DNA of 64,000 nucleotides, taken from assembly GCA_020832805.1 (NCBI GenBank), contig JAFIED010000257.1, positions 1 to 64,000 on the forward strand, in the 5' to 3' direction. The notes under the pieces were generated by a model, which saw nothing but the letters and a program-made list of their open reading frames with translations, was not told the DNA's origin and did no database searches. How positions within the stretch are numbered: the stretch's first letter is position 1; every line of letters starts with the position of its first letter. A program made the position numbers and the translations under genes. The DNA comes from Pararhodobacter sp. (GTDB lineage Bacteria > Pseudomonadota > Alphaproteobacteria > Rhodobacterales > Rhodobacteraceae). Of the stretch, positions 21,503 to 30,784 are shown one piece after another.

Positions 21503-22221
21503 GCCGCCCTCACGGCTTGCGGGATGTCGATGCCGCATTCGCGTCGCGCAATATCCCGGATAGCGTCAAAATGGATACCGATGCGAAACGGCTCCATGCT
21601 ATCCAGATCGATGATGGTAGAGCCAAGCCCGGCCGGGTGGGCATAGCGCGTCGGCCCGGAATCGACCGCCAGATCGACACCCGAACGGACCTCTGGCTCG
21701 ATATCCTGAAACCGGAATTTGGACCCGGCCAACGAAGCGTTGGCCGAAGAACCGAATACAGCCATGCCCGCATCCAGCGACAAGCGCGCAATCTCGTCAT
21801 GGATGGGCCCGGCATTCATCAGCAGGTCGATGGTTTCGCCCTTTGTAGCCAGCGGGCGCACCGCCGCGGGCGCACCGGAGATCAAAGGGTGGCCGGCATC
21901 ATAACGCCCCACCACCGACAGCGGCAAATCGTGACGCCCCACCACTGCCTGCACCAACGCATCCGCGCGGGCATCGCGCATGATCAGGGAATCAAGAATG
22001 GCGCGGCTGGCGAAACAACCGCAGGGCTTGGCCGCACTACGCTTCTTCAGGCGATAGATTCGCGCGATGGCATCGGGGCCATGGCCGACGATCGCATAGC
22101 CCACATCGGTGCGAAAGATCGCCACGCCGCCGCGCCGCACGGTATCGAATACTGCCCGCGCCGCCTGGATCGGGTCGTCGATCAGGCATGTGGGGTCTGC
22201 ACTTTCGGGGATCGTCGTCAC
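21499..22221 (-). CDS. Sua5/YciO/YrdC family protein
   Basis: GGVAIFRTDVGYAIVGHGPDAIARIYRLKKRSAAKPCGCF and MAVFGSSANASLAGSKFRFQDIEPEV; overlaps the GntR start by 4 nt. Confidence 0.82.
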   Translation of the reverse strand: MTTIPESADPTCLIDDPIQAARAVFDTVRRGGVAIFRTDVGYAIVGHGPDAIARIYRLKKRSAAKPCGCFASRAILDSLIMRDARADALVQAVVGRHDLPLSVVGRYDAGHPLISGAPAAVRPLATKGETIDLLMNAGPIHDEIARLSLDAGMAVFGSSANASLAGSKFRFQDIEPEVRSGVDLAVDSGPTRYAHPAGLGSTIIDLDSMEPFRIGIHFDAIRDIARRECGIDIPQAVRAA

Positions 22222-22359
22222 CTGGGCCCGCCTTCTGCACCGCTATCCCAAATCGGATACAATTTCATCGATCTTGCGTACTTCATCTGAAGCTGTCAAA
22301 GGAAAAATACCAGTCATAGACAGAAATAGTGGCGCCATTGTCTGCTTGACTCAATTCAG

Positions 22360-22371
22360 ATTGTGCACAAT
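22360..22371. promoter_or_regulatory. Candidate GntR-type operator ATTGTGCACAAT
   Basis: Perfect 12-bp palindrome in the intergenic region divergent from the Sua5-like/gntR operon. Confidence 0.5.
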
Positions 22372-22376
22372 GGTTG

Positions 22377-23234
22377 ATGCAGGGGAACATCATCAGGCAT
22401 TGGGGGGTGCGTGTGCCGATAGCACAGATCAATGGACACCAGATGTACTACGAGGTGCATGGCAGCGGGCCGCCAGCCGTCGTGATGGGCGGCTGGGGCA
22501 GCTACTGCCACGGCAACCACCACCATATTCCAAAGGGCCTGACCGATCGCTATTCGGTGCTGATCTTCGATCACCGGGGGCTGTGCAGTTCGGATGACGA
22601 ACCGGAAAGGGCGCCCACGATGGCGCTTTATGCACAGGATGTGGCCGAACTGCTGGACCACCTTGGCATGCACAGCGCGCATGTCGTCGGCCTTGTCGGC
22701 ATGGGCGCGTGCATCGCCCAGGAACTGGCAATCCGCTATCCGGCCAAGGTACGCAGCATGGTGAACATGAACACCTGGGCAAAGCCTGACGCCCTGATGA
22801 CCCATCAGCTGCAGATGCTGCGCGATGTGCACCGGCAGATGGGCTGGGCGGCCTTTCAGAAACTGGTCTGCCTGTGGTCGTTTGACGAGGATTTCTATCT
22901 GGAAAACCACGCGCGGCTGCTGGGTCCGGTCGGGCCCTGGCGCGAACTGGATGGCCGGTACGAGGCCCACGCCCGCCTGATCGATGCCTGCCTGAGCCAT
23001 GACACCACAGACCGGCTGCACCTGATACGGGCGCCAACGCTGATCATTCACTGCCCGCTTGACCTGGTGAACGGGCCGCGCCTGACCCGCCCGATAGAGG
23101 CGGCAATCCCCGGCGCTCGGGGGCTGGTGCTGGACGGCGCGGCGCATGTCGTCGCCGGGCGCGCGATGCGCGCCAGATTTGCCGAGGCGGTTCACGGCTT
23201 TCTCAAGGATGTGGAAGCGGCCGAGGCGGCATGA
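22377..23234 (+). CDS. Alpha/beta hydrolase fold protein (start uncertain; could be GTG near 22413)
   Basis: IAQINGHQMYYEVHGSGPPAVVMGG, VLIFDHRGLCSSDD; C-terminal DGAAHVVAGRA. Confidence 0.82.
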   Translation: MQGNIIRHWGVRVPIAQINGHQMYYEVHGSGPPAVVMGGWGSYCHGNHHHIPKGLTDRYSVLIFDHRGLCSSDDEPERAPTMALYAQDVAELLDHLGMHSAHVVGLVGMGACIAQELAIRYPAKVRSMVNMNTWAKPDALMTHQLQMLRDVHRQMGWAAFQKLVCLWSFDEDFYLENHARLLGPVGPWRELDGRYEAHARLIDACLSHDTTDRLHLIRAPTLIIHCPLDLVNGPRLTRPIEAAIPGARGLVLDGAAHVVAGRAMRARFAEAVHGFLKDVEAAEAA

Positions 23235-23246
23235 GGAGGACCAAAC

Positions 23247-24482
23247 TTGAACACCGACACAGCTGAAAACCCGCCTCGCAACGGTCCGCTGACAGGGCTG
23301 CGCATTGTAGAGATGGGTCAACTTCTGGCCGGCCCTTTCGTGGGTAGCCGATGCGCCGATTTCGGTGCAGAGGTGATCAAGGTCGAACCGCCGGGCAAGG
23401 GTGACCCGATGCGCCAATGGGGGCATCACCGGTACAATGGTGAATGTCTTTGGTGGCCCGTTCTGGCCCGCAACAAGAAATGCGTCACCGCTGACCTGCG
23501 CACTGACGAAGGGCGCCAGAAGGTGCGCGCCCTGCTGGCTTCAGCCGATGCGCTGATCGAGAATTTCAAGCCCGGAACACTGGAAAACTGGGGCATGTCC
23601 CCGGCTGAACTGCATGCGATCAACCCTCGGCTGGTGATCGTGCGGGTGTCCGGTTTCGGCCAGACCGGCCCCTACCGCGAACGCCCCGGCTTTGCCAGCG
23701 TGGGCGAGGCGATGGGCGGCATTCGCCATATCAATGGCTACCCCGACCAGCCGCCACCCCGATTTGGCATCTCCTTGGGGGATACGGTGACGGCACTGTT
23801 TGCCTTCGAGGGGTTGTTGATGGCGCTGTACTGGCGGGATGCCCTTGGCGGGGGCAAGGGGCAGGTGGTTGATGCCTCGATTGCGGAATCGTGTTTTTCG
23901 CTGCTGGAAGGCGCGTTGCCGGAATACGACAAGACCGGCATCGTTCGGCGCCCGTCCGGCACCGGGCTTGCGAATGTGGCGCCGTCGAACATCTATCCCA
24001 CCTCGGACGGCGGGTATGTGGTGATTGCCGCCAATCTGGACCCGATGTTCCGCCGGCTGTGCATCACGATGGGGCAGCCGGAACTGGCCGATGACCCGCA
24101 GTACAGCGACCACAAGGCCCGAGGCGAGAACGCCGAGAAGCTGGACGCGCTGATCGGCGAATGGACGCGTGGTTTCACGGCTGCCGATCTGATGGCGCAT
24201 CTGGATGCCGGCGGCGTGGTGTGCGGGCCGATCTATTCGATCGCCGACATTGCCGCAGACCCGCATTTCAACGCCCGCAACATGATCTGCGATGTCCCCG
24301 ACCCCAGGTTCGGCACGCTGAAGGTTCCGGGCATCGCGCCTGTGCTCAGCGATACGCCGGGTGGCATCAGATGGCTTGGGCCTGACCACCCCGGCAGCCA
24401 TGACGCAGAAATCTGGGGGCATGCGGCGAAAGAGGGCGAAACGGAGGGAAAGGCCCATGGCGACCGATCTTCTCGTCTGTGA
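23247..24482 (+). CDS. CaiB/BaiF family (class III) CoA-transferase
   Basis: GLRIVEMGQLLAGPFVGSRCADFGAEVIKVEPPGKGDPMRQWG and NFKPGTLENWGMSPAELHAINPRLVIVRVSGFGQTGPY. Confidence 0.93.
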   Translation: MNTDTAENPPRNGPLTGLRIVEMGQLLAGPFVGSRCADFGAEVIKVEPPGKGDPMRQWGHHRYNGECLWWPVLARNKKCVTADLRTDEGRQKVRALLASADALIENFKPGTLENWGMSPAELHAINPRLVIVRVSGFGQTGPYRERPGFASVGEAMGGIRHINGYPDQPPPRFGISLGDTVTALFAFEGLLMALYWRDALGGGKGQVVDASIAESCFSLLEGALPEYDKTGIVRRPSGTGLANVAPSNIYPTSDGGYVVIAANLDPMFRRLCITMGQPELADDPQYSDHKARGENAEKLDALIGEWTRGFTAADLMAHLDAGGVVCGPIYSIADIAADPHFNARNMICDVPDPRFGTLKVPGIAPVLSDTPGGIRWLGPDHPGSHDAEIWGHAAKEGETEGKAHGDRSSRL

Positions 24483-25380
24483 TGTCACCCCGCGCGACGG
24501 ATTGCAGCTTTTGCCCGAAGCATGGAGCGTGGTCGAGCGCGTTGCGCTGATCGACCGGCTGTCGTCAGCAGGGGTTCGGCGGGTAGAGGCGGTGAGTTTC
24601 GTCAACCCCGCCCGCGTGCCCCAGATGGCCGATGCCGAGGCGGTACTGCAAGCCATCGCCCGTCCGGCCGGGCTGGAGGTTGCCGGGCTGGTGATGAACG
24701 CTCGCGGGGTCGAGCGGGCACTGGCCACGGAACTGGACGAAATCCGGTTCGTCATCGTCGCCTCCGAGACATTCTCACAGCGCAATCAGGGCGCGGGAAT
24801 AGACGCGACGATGCGCGCCTTCACGGATTCGGCGGCGCGTATCCGGCAGGCCGGGCGCCGGTGCACGGCGGTGATTGCCGTCGCCTTTGGCTGCCCGTTC
24901 GAAGGCGAGATCGACCCGGCAAACGTGGCCGCCCTGGTGGAAGCCAGTGTGCATGCCGGCGCTGACGAGGTGTTGTTGGCCGATACCATCGGTGTAGCCG
25001 TGCCCATGCAGGTGCTTGGTCTGGCCAGGCGCATCTCTCCCCATCTGAAAGGGCGCCGCTGGGGGCTGCATCTGCATAACACACGCAATACCGGTTATGC
25101 GAATGCGCTTTTCGGGCTGGTTGCCGGGGCCTCGGTGCTGGACGCGGCAACCGGCGGGCTTGGCGGTTGCCCCTTTGCGCCGCGCGCCACCGGCAACATA
25201 GCCACCGAAGATCTGGTCTGGATGCTGAAGCGCGAGCAGCATGATACCGGCATCGACCTGGCTGCCCTGACGGACCTGTCCCAGGAACTGCGCGCGCGTG
25301 TTCCCGCCGCACATACCGGACAGGTGGCGCGGGCAGGGTTGTTCCCCGAAGGCATCGCACCAGACGGGGTTGCCGCATGA
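24457..25380 (+). CDS. Hydroxymethylglutaryl-CoA lyase-like protein
   Basis: VCDVTPRDGLQLLPEAWSVVERVALIDRLSSAGVRRVEAVSFVNPARVPQMADAEAV; GGLGGCPFAPRATGNIATEDLVWML. Confidence 0.88.
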   Translation: MATDLLVCDVTPRDGLQLLPEAWSVVERVALIDRLSSAGVRRVEAVSFVNPARVPQMADAEAVLQAIARPAGLEVAGLVMNARGVERALATELDEIRFVIVASETFSQRNQGAGIDATMRAFTDSAARIRQAGRRCTAVIAVAFGCPFEGEIDPANVAALVEASVHAGADEVLLADTIGVAVPMQVLGLARRISPHLKGRRWGLHLHNTRNTGYANALFGLVAGASVLDAATGGLGGCPFAPRATGNIATEDLVWMLKREQHDTGIDLAALTDLSQELRARVPAAHTGQVARAGLFPEGIAPDGVAA

Positions 25381-26762
25381 GCGCCGGTGTCTCAACCCTT
25401 CGTACTGCCCGGGCAGAGGGGGCGGCAACCGATCCCGCCGCCATGACTGGGGCCGAGGCTGCTGCGCAGATCGCCCGCGGCGCCCTGTCTGTCGAGGAGC
25501 TGGCAAGGGCCGCCCTGGCGCGGACTGACCGGCTGGAACCGATGGTCAGGGCCTTTTCATGGCTCGACCGCGACCGGATTCTTCGGCGCGCGCGCGAGGC
25601 TGACAAGCCCCGCGCCGGTAAAGGGCCCCGCGGGGGGCTGCACGGGTTGATGCTGGCGGTCAAGGACATGATCGACACCGCCGACATGCCAACCCAGCAC
25701 AACAGCCCCCTTTACATCGATCACCGCCCCGGCCAGGACGCGGCTGTGGTAGCCATATGCCGGGCGGAAGAGGCGCTGATTGTCGGCAAGGCCGATACGC
25801 ATGAATTTGCCTCGGGCGGGCGGCTGGCTGCCAGCCGCAACCCTCATGATCTGGCCCATACGCCTGGTGGCTCGTCCTCGGGTTCGGGCGCGGCAATAGC
25901 GGCCGGCTTTGCCCATCTGGCACTTGGCACGCAAACCGGGGGATCGGTGCTGCGCCCGGCGTCGTTCTGCGGCATTTTCGGCATGAAGCCGACCTGGGGC
26001 ACGGTCAGCCAGGAGGGGGCCAAGCTTTACGCCGTATCGCTGGACACCATGGGCTGGTACGGGCGATCTGTCGGTGATCTCGCCCTGATGGCCCAGGCCA
26101 CGCGCGCCGTGCGCCGCCCTGTCAAACCACGAAAGACCCTGCGGGGAACGCGGATCGGGCTGTGCCGGACGCCATGGTGGGAAACCGGTTCGGACGCGAT
26201 GAAGGCCGCCACCGAACGCGCCGCGGTCCTGTTGCGCGATGCGGGCGCAACGGTCGTGGATTTCGATCTGCCCGAGGGGTTCGAACAACTGAACGACATG
26301 CAGAACAAGGTCATGCGCGGCGAGGGGCGCGCGGCCTTTCTGGCCGATTACCTGCGTCACGGCACACGGTTGCACCAGGATTTCCGTGACCGGGTCGAGG
26401 ATGCCGACGCCATCGGATGGGAGGGGTTGCGCAGGGCGCAGGATTTCTGTGCCGCCTGCCGGCCTCGGTTCGATGCCGCCATGCAGGGCTGGGATGCCCT
26501 GTTGGTGCCCGGCGCACTGGGCGCGGCACCACGCGATCTGACCACGACCGGAGACCCCATGTTCCAGCGTGCCTGGACAGCGCTGCATGTGCCCTGCATC
26601 GGCCTGCCCGGCTTTGCCGATGCAAACGGCATGCCGCTGGGTGTGCAGCTGATCGGCCCGCGCCATGCCGATGCCGAACTTCTGGAACTGGCCGCCGCTG
26701 CCGCAAGGGCGCTGGGGGCCGCTGCGGTAAACCCGGTCGATCCGACGGAGCCGCGCCCATGA
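25377..26762 (+). CDS. Amidase signature family protein
   Basis: LMLAVKDMIDTADMPTQHNSP and HTPGGSSSGSGAAIAAGFAHLALGTQTGGSVLRPASFCG. Confidence 0.92.
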   Translation: MSAGVSTLRTARAEGAATDPAAMTGAEAAAQIARGALSVEELARAALARTDRLEPMVRAFSWLDRDRILRRAREADKPRAGKGPRGGLHGLMLAVKDMIDTADMPTQHNSPLYIDHRPGQDAAVVAICRAEEALIVGKADTHEFASGGRLAASRNPHDLAHTPGGSSSGSGAAIAAGFAHLALGTQTGGSVLRPASFCGIFGMKPTWGTVSQEGAKLYAVSLDTMGWYGRSVGDLALMAQATRAVRRPVKPRKTLRGTRIGLCRTPWWETGSDAMKAATERAAVLLRDAGATVVDFDLPEGFEQLNDMQNKVMRGEGRAAFLADYLRHGTRLHQDFRDRVEDADAIGWEGLRRAQDFCAACRPRFDAAMQGWDALLVPGALGAAPRDLTTTGDPMFQRAWTALHVPCIGLPGFADANGMPLGVQLIGPRHADAELLELAAAAARALGAAAVNPVDPTEPRP

Positions 26763-27466
26763 GCACCGCGACGATTCTGATCCTTGCCTTTCCGAATGTC
26801 ACGCAACTGGACCTGACAGGCCCTTACGAGGTGTTCTCCAGGCTGCCGGGCGCGCAGGTGGACATGGTATGGAAAACCACCGATCCGATCGTCTCGGACA
26901 CCGGGTTTGTCCTGACGCCGGCGCACAGCTTTGACAGCGCCCCCTTGGCCGATGTGATCGTGGTGCCGGGCGGGCCGGGCCAGGCAGTATTGATGGACGA
27001 TGAAGAGACATTGTCGTTTCTGCGCAGCCGTGCCGCGGCTGCGCAATGGGTGATGTCGGTCTGCACCGGCTCGCTGGTTCTGGGCGCGGCAGGACTGATC
27101 AAGGGCAAGCGCGCATCGTGCCACTGGCTGTCACTGCCGCTGATATCCATGCTGGGTGGCATCCCTGCCGATGAACGCGTGGTGTTCGATGGCACGCTGT
27201 GCACCACCGCCGGCGTTTCTGCAGGCATCGACGGGGCGCTGGCGCTGGTGGAAAAGCTGGCCGGACGCGACACCGCTGAATTCATCCAGCTTGCCATCGA
27301 ATACGACCCCAGGCCGCTGTTCAACGCCGGCTCGCCCCGAACCGCACCCCCCGAACTGGTGGCGCGCGTCACCGAAATGGCCGCACCGATGATTGCCAGC
27401 CGCACCGAGGGCGTGCGTGCCATTGCCGCCAAACTGGGCCTGACAAGCGAAGGACCGCATCAATGA
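26759..27466 (+). CDS. DJ-1/PfpI family protein, isonitrile hydratase-like
   Basis: FPNVTQLDLTGPYEVFSRLPG, VMSVCTGSLVLGAAGLIKGKRASCHW, LFNAGSPRTAP resemble isonitrile hydratase (InhA) sequences. Confidence 0.78.
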   Translation: MSTATILILAFPNVTQLDLTGPYEVFSRLPGAQVDMVWKTTDPIVSDTGFVLTPAHSFDSAPLADVIVVPGGPGQAVLMDDEETLSFLRSRAAAAQWVMSVCTGSLVLGAAGLIKGKRASCHWLSLPLISMLGGIPADERVVFDGTLCTTAGVSAGIDGALALVEKLAGRDTAEFIQLAIEYDPRPLFNAGSPRTAPPELVARVTEMAAPMIASRTEGVRAIAAKLGLTSEGPHQ

Positions 27467-28404
27467 GCTATCCCGTTCCCGCCGACCAGCAACAGCCGGC
27501 GCCCGATCTTTACGCCTGGAACCCCTGGCGAAACCGGCCGCGCATCGAATGGCCAGACGGCAAGCGCCTGGCGTTCTGGGTGGCGCCGAATGTCGAATTC
27601 TATGAACTGGCCCCCCCGCGCGGACCGGCACGCGCCTCGTGGTTCCGGCCTGAACCGGACGTGCTGCATTATGGTATCCGCGATTACGGCAACCGCGTCG
27701 GTTTCTGGCGCATGGCGGACATGTTCGATGAACTGGGCGTGCGCGCCTCGATTTCACTGAACGTGGCGGTGCTGGACCATTTCCCCGAGATCGGGCGCGC
27801 GATGGCAGACCGCAACTGGGAATTGTTCAGCCACGGCGTCTACAACACGCGCTATCAGTACGGCATGTCGCCCGAACAGGAACGGGCCTTCATCCGCGAT
27901 GTGCGCGACAGCATCCACCGGGTTTCCGGCCAGGAACTGGCGGGCTGGCTCTCGCCGGCGTTGACCAACACGCCAGAGACCCTGAACATGCTGGCCGAAG
28001 AAGGTGTGGTCTACACGCTGGATCTGTTTCATGACGACCAGCCACAGCCCGTGCGGGTGCGCAGCGGCAAGTTGATGAGCCTGCCCTATTCCCTTCAGGT
28101 CAATGACTGGACAGGGTTGCACACCGGCGCGGGCACCGCGCGGGATTATGCGCGCATGATCCGCGACCAGTTCGACCGGCTTTATGCCGAGGGCGAAACC
28201 CTCGGCACTGTCATGGCCTTGCCACTGCATCCCTGGATGATCGGCTATCCGCATCGCTGGCAACCGCTGGCGGATGCCATCGAATATATCCTGGGCCATG
28301 AGGGCGTCTGGCACGCCACCGGGCGCGAGATCGCGGCGCATTACATGACCCATTATCATGACCGCGATGTCGCGCGTCTGTTCGGAGGCACCGATGGCCG
28401 TTGA
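27463..28404 (+). CDS. Polysaccharide deacetylase family protein (PuuE-like), copy 1
   Basis: YGNRVGFWRMADMFDELGVRASISLNVAVLDHFPEIGRAMADRNWELFSHG; GTVMALPLHPWMIGYPHR. Confidence 0.8.
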   Translation: MSYPVPADQQQPAPDLYAWNPWRNRPRIEWPDGKRLAFWVAPNVEFYELAPPRGPARASWFRPEPDVLHYGIRDYGNRVGFWRMADMFDELGVRASISLNVAVLDHFPEIGRAMADRNWELFSHGVYNTRYQYGMSPEQERAFIRDVRDSIHRVSGQELAGWLSPALTNTPETLNMLAEEGVVYTLDLFHDDQPQPVRVRSGKLMSLPYSLQVNDWTGLHTGAGTARDYARMIRDQFDRLYAEGETLGTVMALPLHPWMIGYPHRWQPLADAIEYILGHEGVWHATGREIAAHYMTHYHDRDVARLFGGTDGR

Positions 28405-29320
28405 CCCGTCCTACATGACCTATGCCCACCGCCGCCCCGGCATGGATCACGATCTTTATGAGCCCGGCTATCTGCCGGACCGCGCGCCTGTGCTCTGGCC
28501 GGGGGGCCGTCGGCTGGCAGTATGGATCGTGCCGGTGGTCGAGGTGTTTCCGCTGAACATGGCACCGCAACCGCTGGTCCCGCCCGGCGGCATGACCCGG
28601 CCTTACCCGGATTACTGGAACTATACCTTGCAGGACTATGGCAACCGGGTTGGCATCTATCGCATTCTGGATGCTTTGGTTGCGCGTGGCATGCAGTCCA
28701 GCGCGGCGGTCAGCGCGGTGCTGGCAGACCGGTATCCGGACCTGTTGCGCGACCTGCTGTCCGCGGGTTGCGAGATCATCGCCCATGGCCGCGACATGGG
28801 CACGCTGCACGCCCCGCATCTGAACATTGCCGACGAGGCTGCGATCATCGCCTCGGTCCGTGACCGGTTGGCGCAGGCAACCGGACAGGCGCCGCGCGGC
28901 TGGCTGTCGCCGGCGATGGTACTGTCACACGAAACCACGCGTCTGGTGGCCGAGGCCGGGTTTGCCTACACCTGCGACTGGGTGAATGACGAGCTGCCCT
29001 ACCGGATGACCGGCCCTGCCAAAGGGCTGACCGCCATGCCGCTGGGGTATGAATTGTCGGACCTGCGCCTGATGCTGGACTACAGGCATATGGCCTGGGA
29101 ATACGAACGTCAGGTTCAGGACGCCCTTGTCTTTCTGCTGGCCGAGGCACGCCGGGTCAACGCCGGTCGAATTCTGGCGCTGCCCTTGCACCCATGGCTG
29201 GTCGGCACGCCTCAGCGCATCAGTGCACTGGAGCGCCTGCTGGACATGATCGCCGCCGAACCCGACGTCTGGGTGGCAAGCGGCGATGACATCCTTTCTG
29301 CCTGGGAGGCCGGTCAATGA
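28394..29320 (+). CDS. Polysaccharide deacetylase family protein (PuuE-like), copy 2
   Basis: YGNRVGIYRILDALVARGMQSSAAVSAVLADRYPDLLRDLLSAGCEIIAHG; GRILALPLHPWLVGTPQR. Confidence 0.8.
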   Translation: MAVDPSYMTYAHRRPGMDHDLYEPGYLPDRAPVLWPGGRRLAVWIVPVVEVFPLNMAPQPLVPPGGMTRPYPDYWNYTLQDYGNRVGIYRILDALVARGMQSSAAVSAVLADRYPDLLRDLLSAGCEIIAHGRDMGTLHAPHLNIADEAAIIASVRDRLAQATGQAPRGWLSPAMVLSHETTRLVAEAGFAYTCDWVNDELPYRMTGPAKGLTAMPLGYELSDLRLMLDYRHMAWEYERQVQDALVFLLAEARRVNAGRILALPLHPWLVGTPQRISALERLLDMIAAEPDVWVASGDDILSAWEAGQ

Positions 29321-30702
29321 CCACTGCACCCATCACGCGCGCCGCCGGCCGATTTGTCGCCCAGACCCGCTTTGGCGATCTGCCGCCCGAGGCCGCCGAG
29401 GTGGCGCGGCTTGGTTTTGCCGATACCTTTGCCGTCATGCTGGCCGGTCGAAACGAGCCCGTAACACGCGTTGTTTCCGCCTATGCCAGGGCCGGCCTGG
29501 CACCCGGCGACGCGCCGTGGCTGTTCGGTCAGGGGCATGCGGCACCCGAGGCCAGCGCCCTGATCGACGCGACCGCCGCCCATGCCCTGGATTTCGACGA
29601 TTACGCCTTTTCCAACCATGTCAGCGCCGTGCTGGTGCCCGTGGTGCTGGCCTGTGCGCCGCTTTCGCCTGACCCGTCAGGGCGGCGGATGGTAACGGCC
29701 TATGCCGTCGCCTACGAGGTGTGGGCCGACCTGATGGGCCGCGAGCCGGATCATCTGCACTCCAAGGGCTGGCACCCCACCGCGGTTTTCGGACCCGTCG
29801 CAGCGGCCGCGGCGGCGGCCCATATGCTGGGGCTGGACGCGGCAGACGCCACGAACGCGCTTGCCCTGGCGGCCAGCCACGCGGGCGGGCTGATGGCCAA
29901 TTTCGGGTCCATGACCAAGCCCTATCACGCGGGCCTTGCGGCAGAAATGGGGGTGCGCGCGGTGCGCCTGACCCAGGCGGGCATGACCGCCCAGCCGATC
30001 GCGCTGGAAAGCCCGGTTGGCCTGCTGGCGGCGCTGTCGCCGGATCGCGCGGTGGACTTGACCCGCGAAACGACCTTTGGCGCACGCTGGAAGATCGCCG
30101 AGGCGCGTATCAACATCAAGAAATACCCCACGGTCGGCGCCTCTCAGCGCATTATAGACGCGCTGGTCGCGCTGCATGCCGAAGGCCGCATGCCTGACCC
30201 GGCGCAGATTGCGAAACTGATACCGCGTGTGTCGGTGAAACACGCCGCGGTGATGCCCTTTGCCGACCCGCGGGATGCCGCCGAGGCCAAGTTCAGCCTG
30301 AGTTTCGTCACGGCCGCAGCGGTCTTGTGGGGGCGCGTGGGTTTTGCCGAAATGACACCCGCGCGACTGGCCGACCCGGTGCTGCGCGCCCTGATTGCGC
30401 AGGTACAGGTGGATGCCCATGAAGACTATGACCCGGAATATCCCGTGGCGGCGGTATGGGACATGGTCACGCTGGTGCTGAAGGACGGCACAACGGTAGA
30501 AAGCCCGAAAATTCACCATTTCACCGGCCATGCCAAGGCGCCCCTGACCAAACGGCAGCACTGGGACAAGTTTGCCGACTGCGCCTCTTACGGCGGGGTC
30601 GATCCGGCCATCGCCCGGGCGCTGTTCGACCTTGCCGCAACGATCGACACCAACGACCGGCCAGCCGAGGCCCTGGCCCGGCTGGCACTGCATCCCGCAT
30701 GA
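29317..30702 (+). CDS. MmgE/PrpD family protein
   Basis: LVDATAAHALDFDDY-type core, SKGWHPTAVFGPVAAAAAAAHMLGLDAADATNALALAASHAGGLMANFGSMTKPYHAG. Confidence 0.9.
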   Translation: MTTAPITRAAGRFVAQTRFGDLPPEAAEVARLGFADTFAVMLAGRNEPVTRVVSAYARAGLAPGDAPWLFGQGHAAPEASALIDATAAHALDFDDYAFSNHVSAVLVPVVLACAPLSPDPSGRRMVTAYAVAYEVWADLMGREPDHLHSKGWHPTAVFGPVAAAAAAAHMLGLDAADATNALALAASHAGGLMANFGSMTKPYHAGLAAEMGVRAVRLTQAGMTAQPIALESPVGLLAALSPDRAVDLTRETTFGARWKIAEARINIKKYPTVGASQRIIDALVALHAEGRMPDPAQIAKLIPRVSVKHAAVMPFADPRDAAEAKFSLSFVTAAAVLWGRVGFAEMTPARLADPVLRALIAQVQVDAHEDYDPEYPVAAVWDMVTLVLKDGTTVESPKIHHFTGHAKAPLTKRQHWDKFADCASYGGVDPAIARALFDLAATIDTNDRPAEALARLALHPA

Positions 30703-30784
30703 CGCGTGCGGGCAATACCCTGCGGGTATGATCCCGCGCACAAGCGGCCCCTGGAAAAAGGGCCGCGCAACAGGGAGAAAAACC

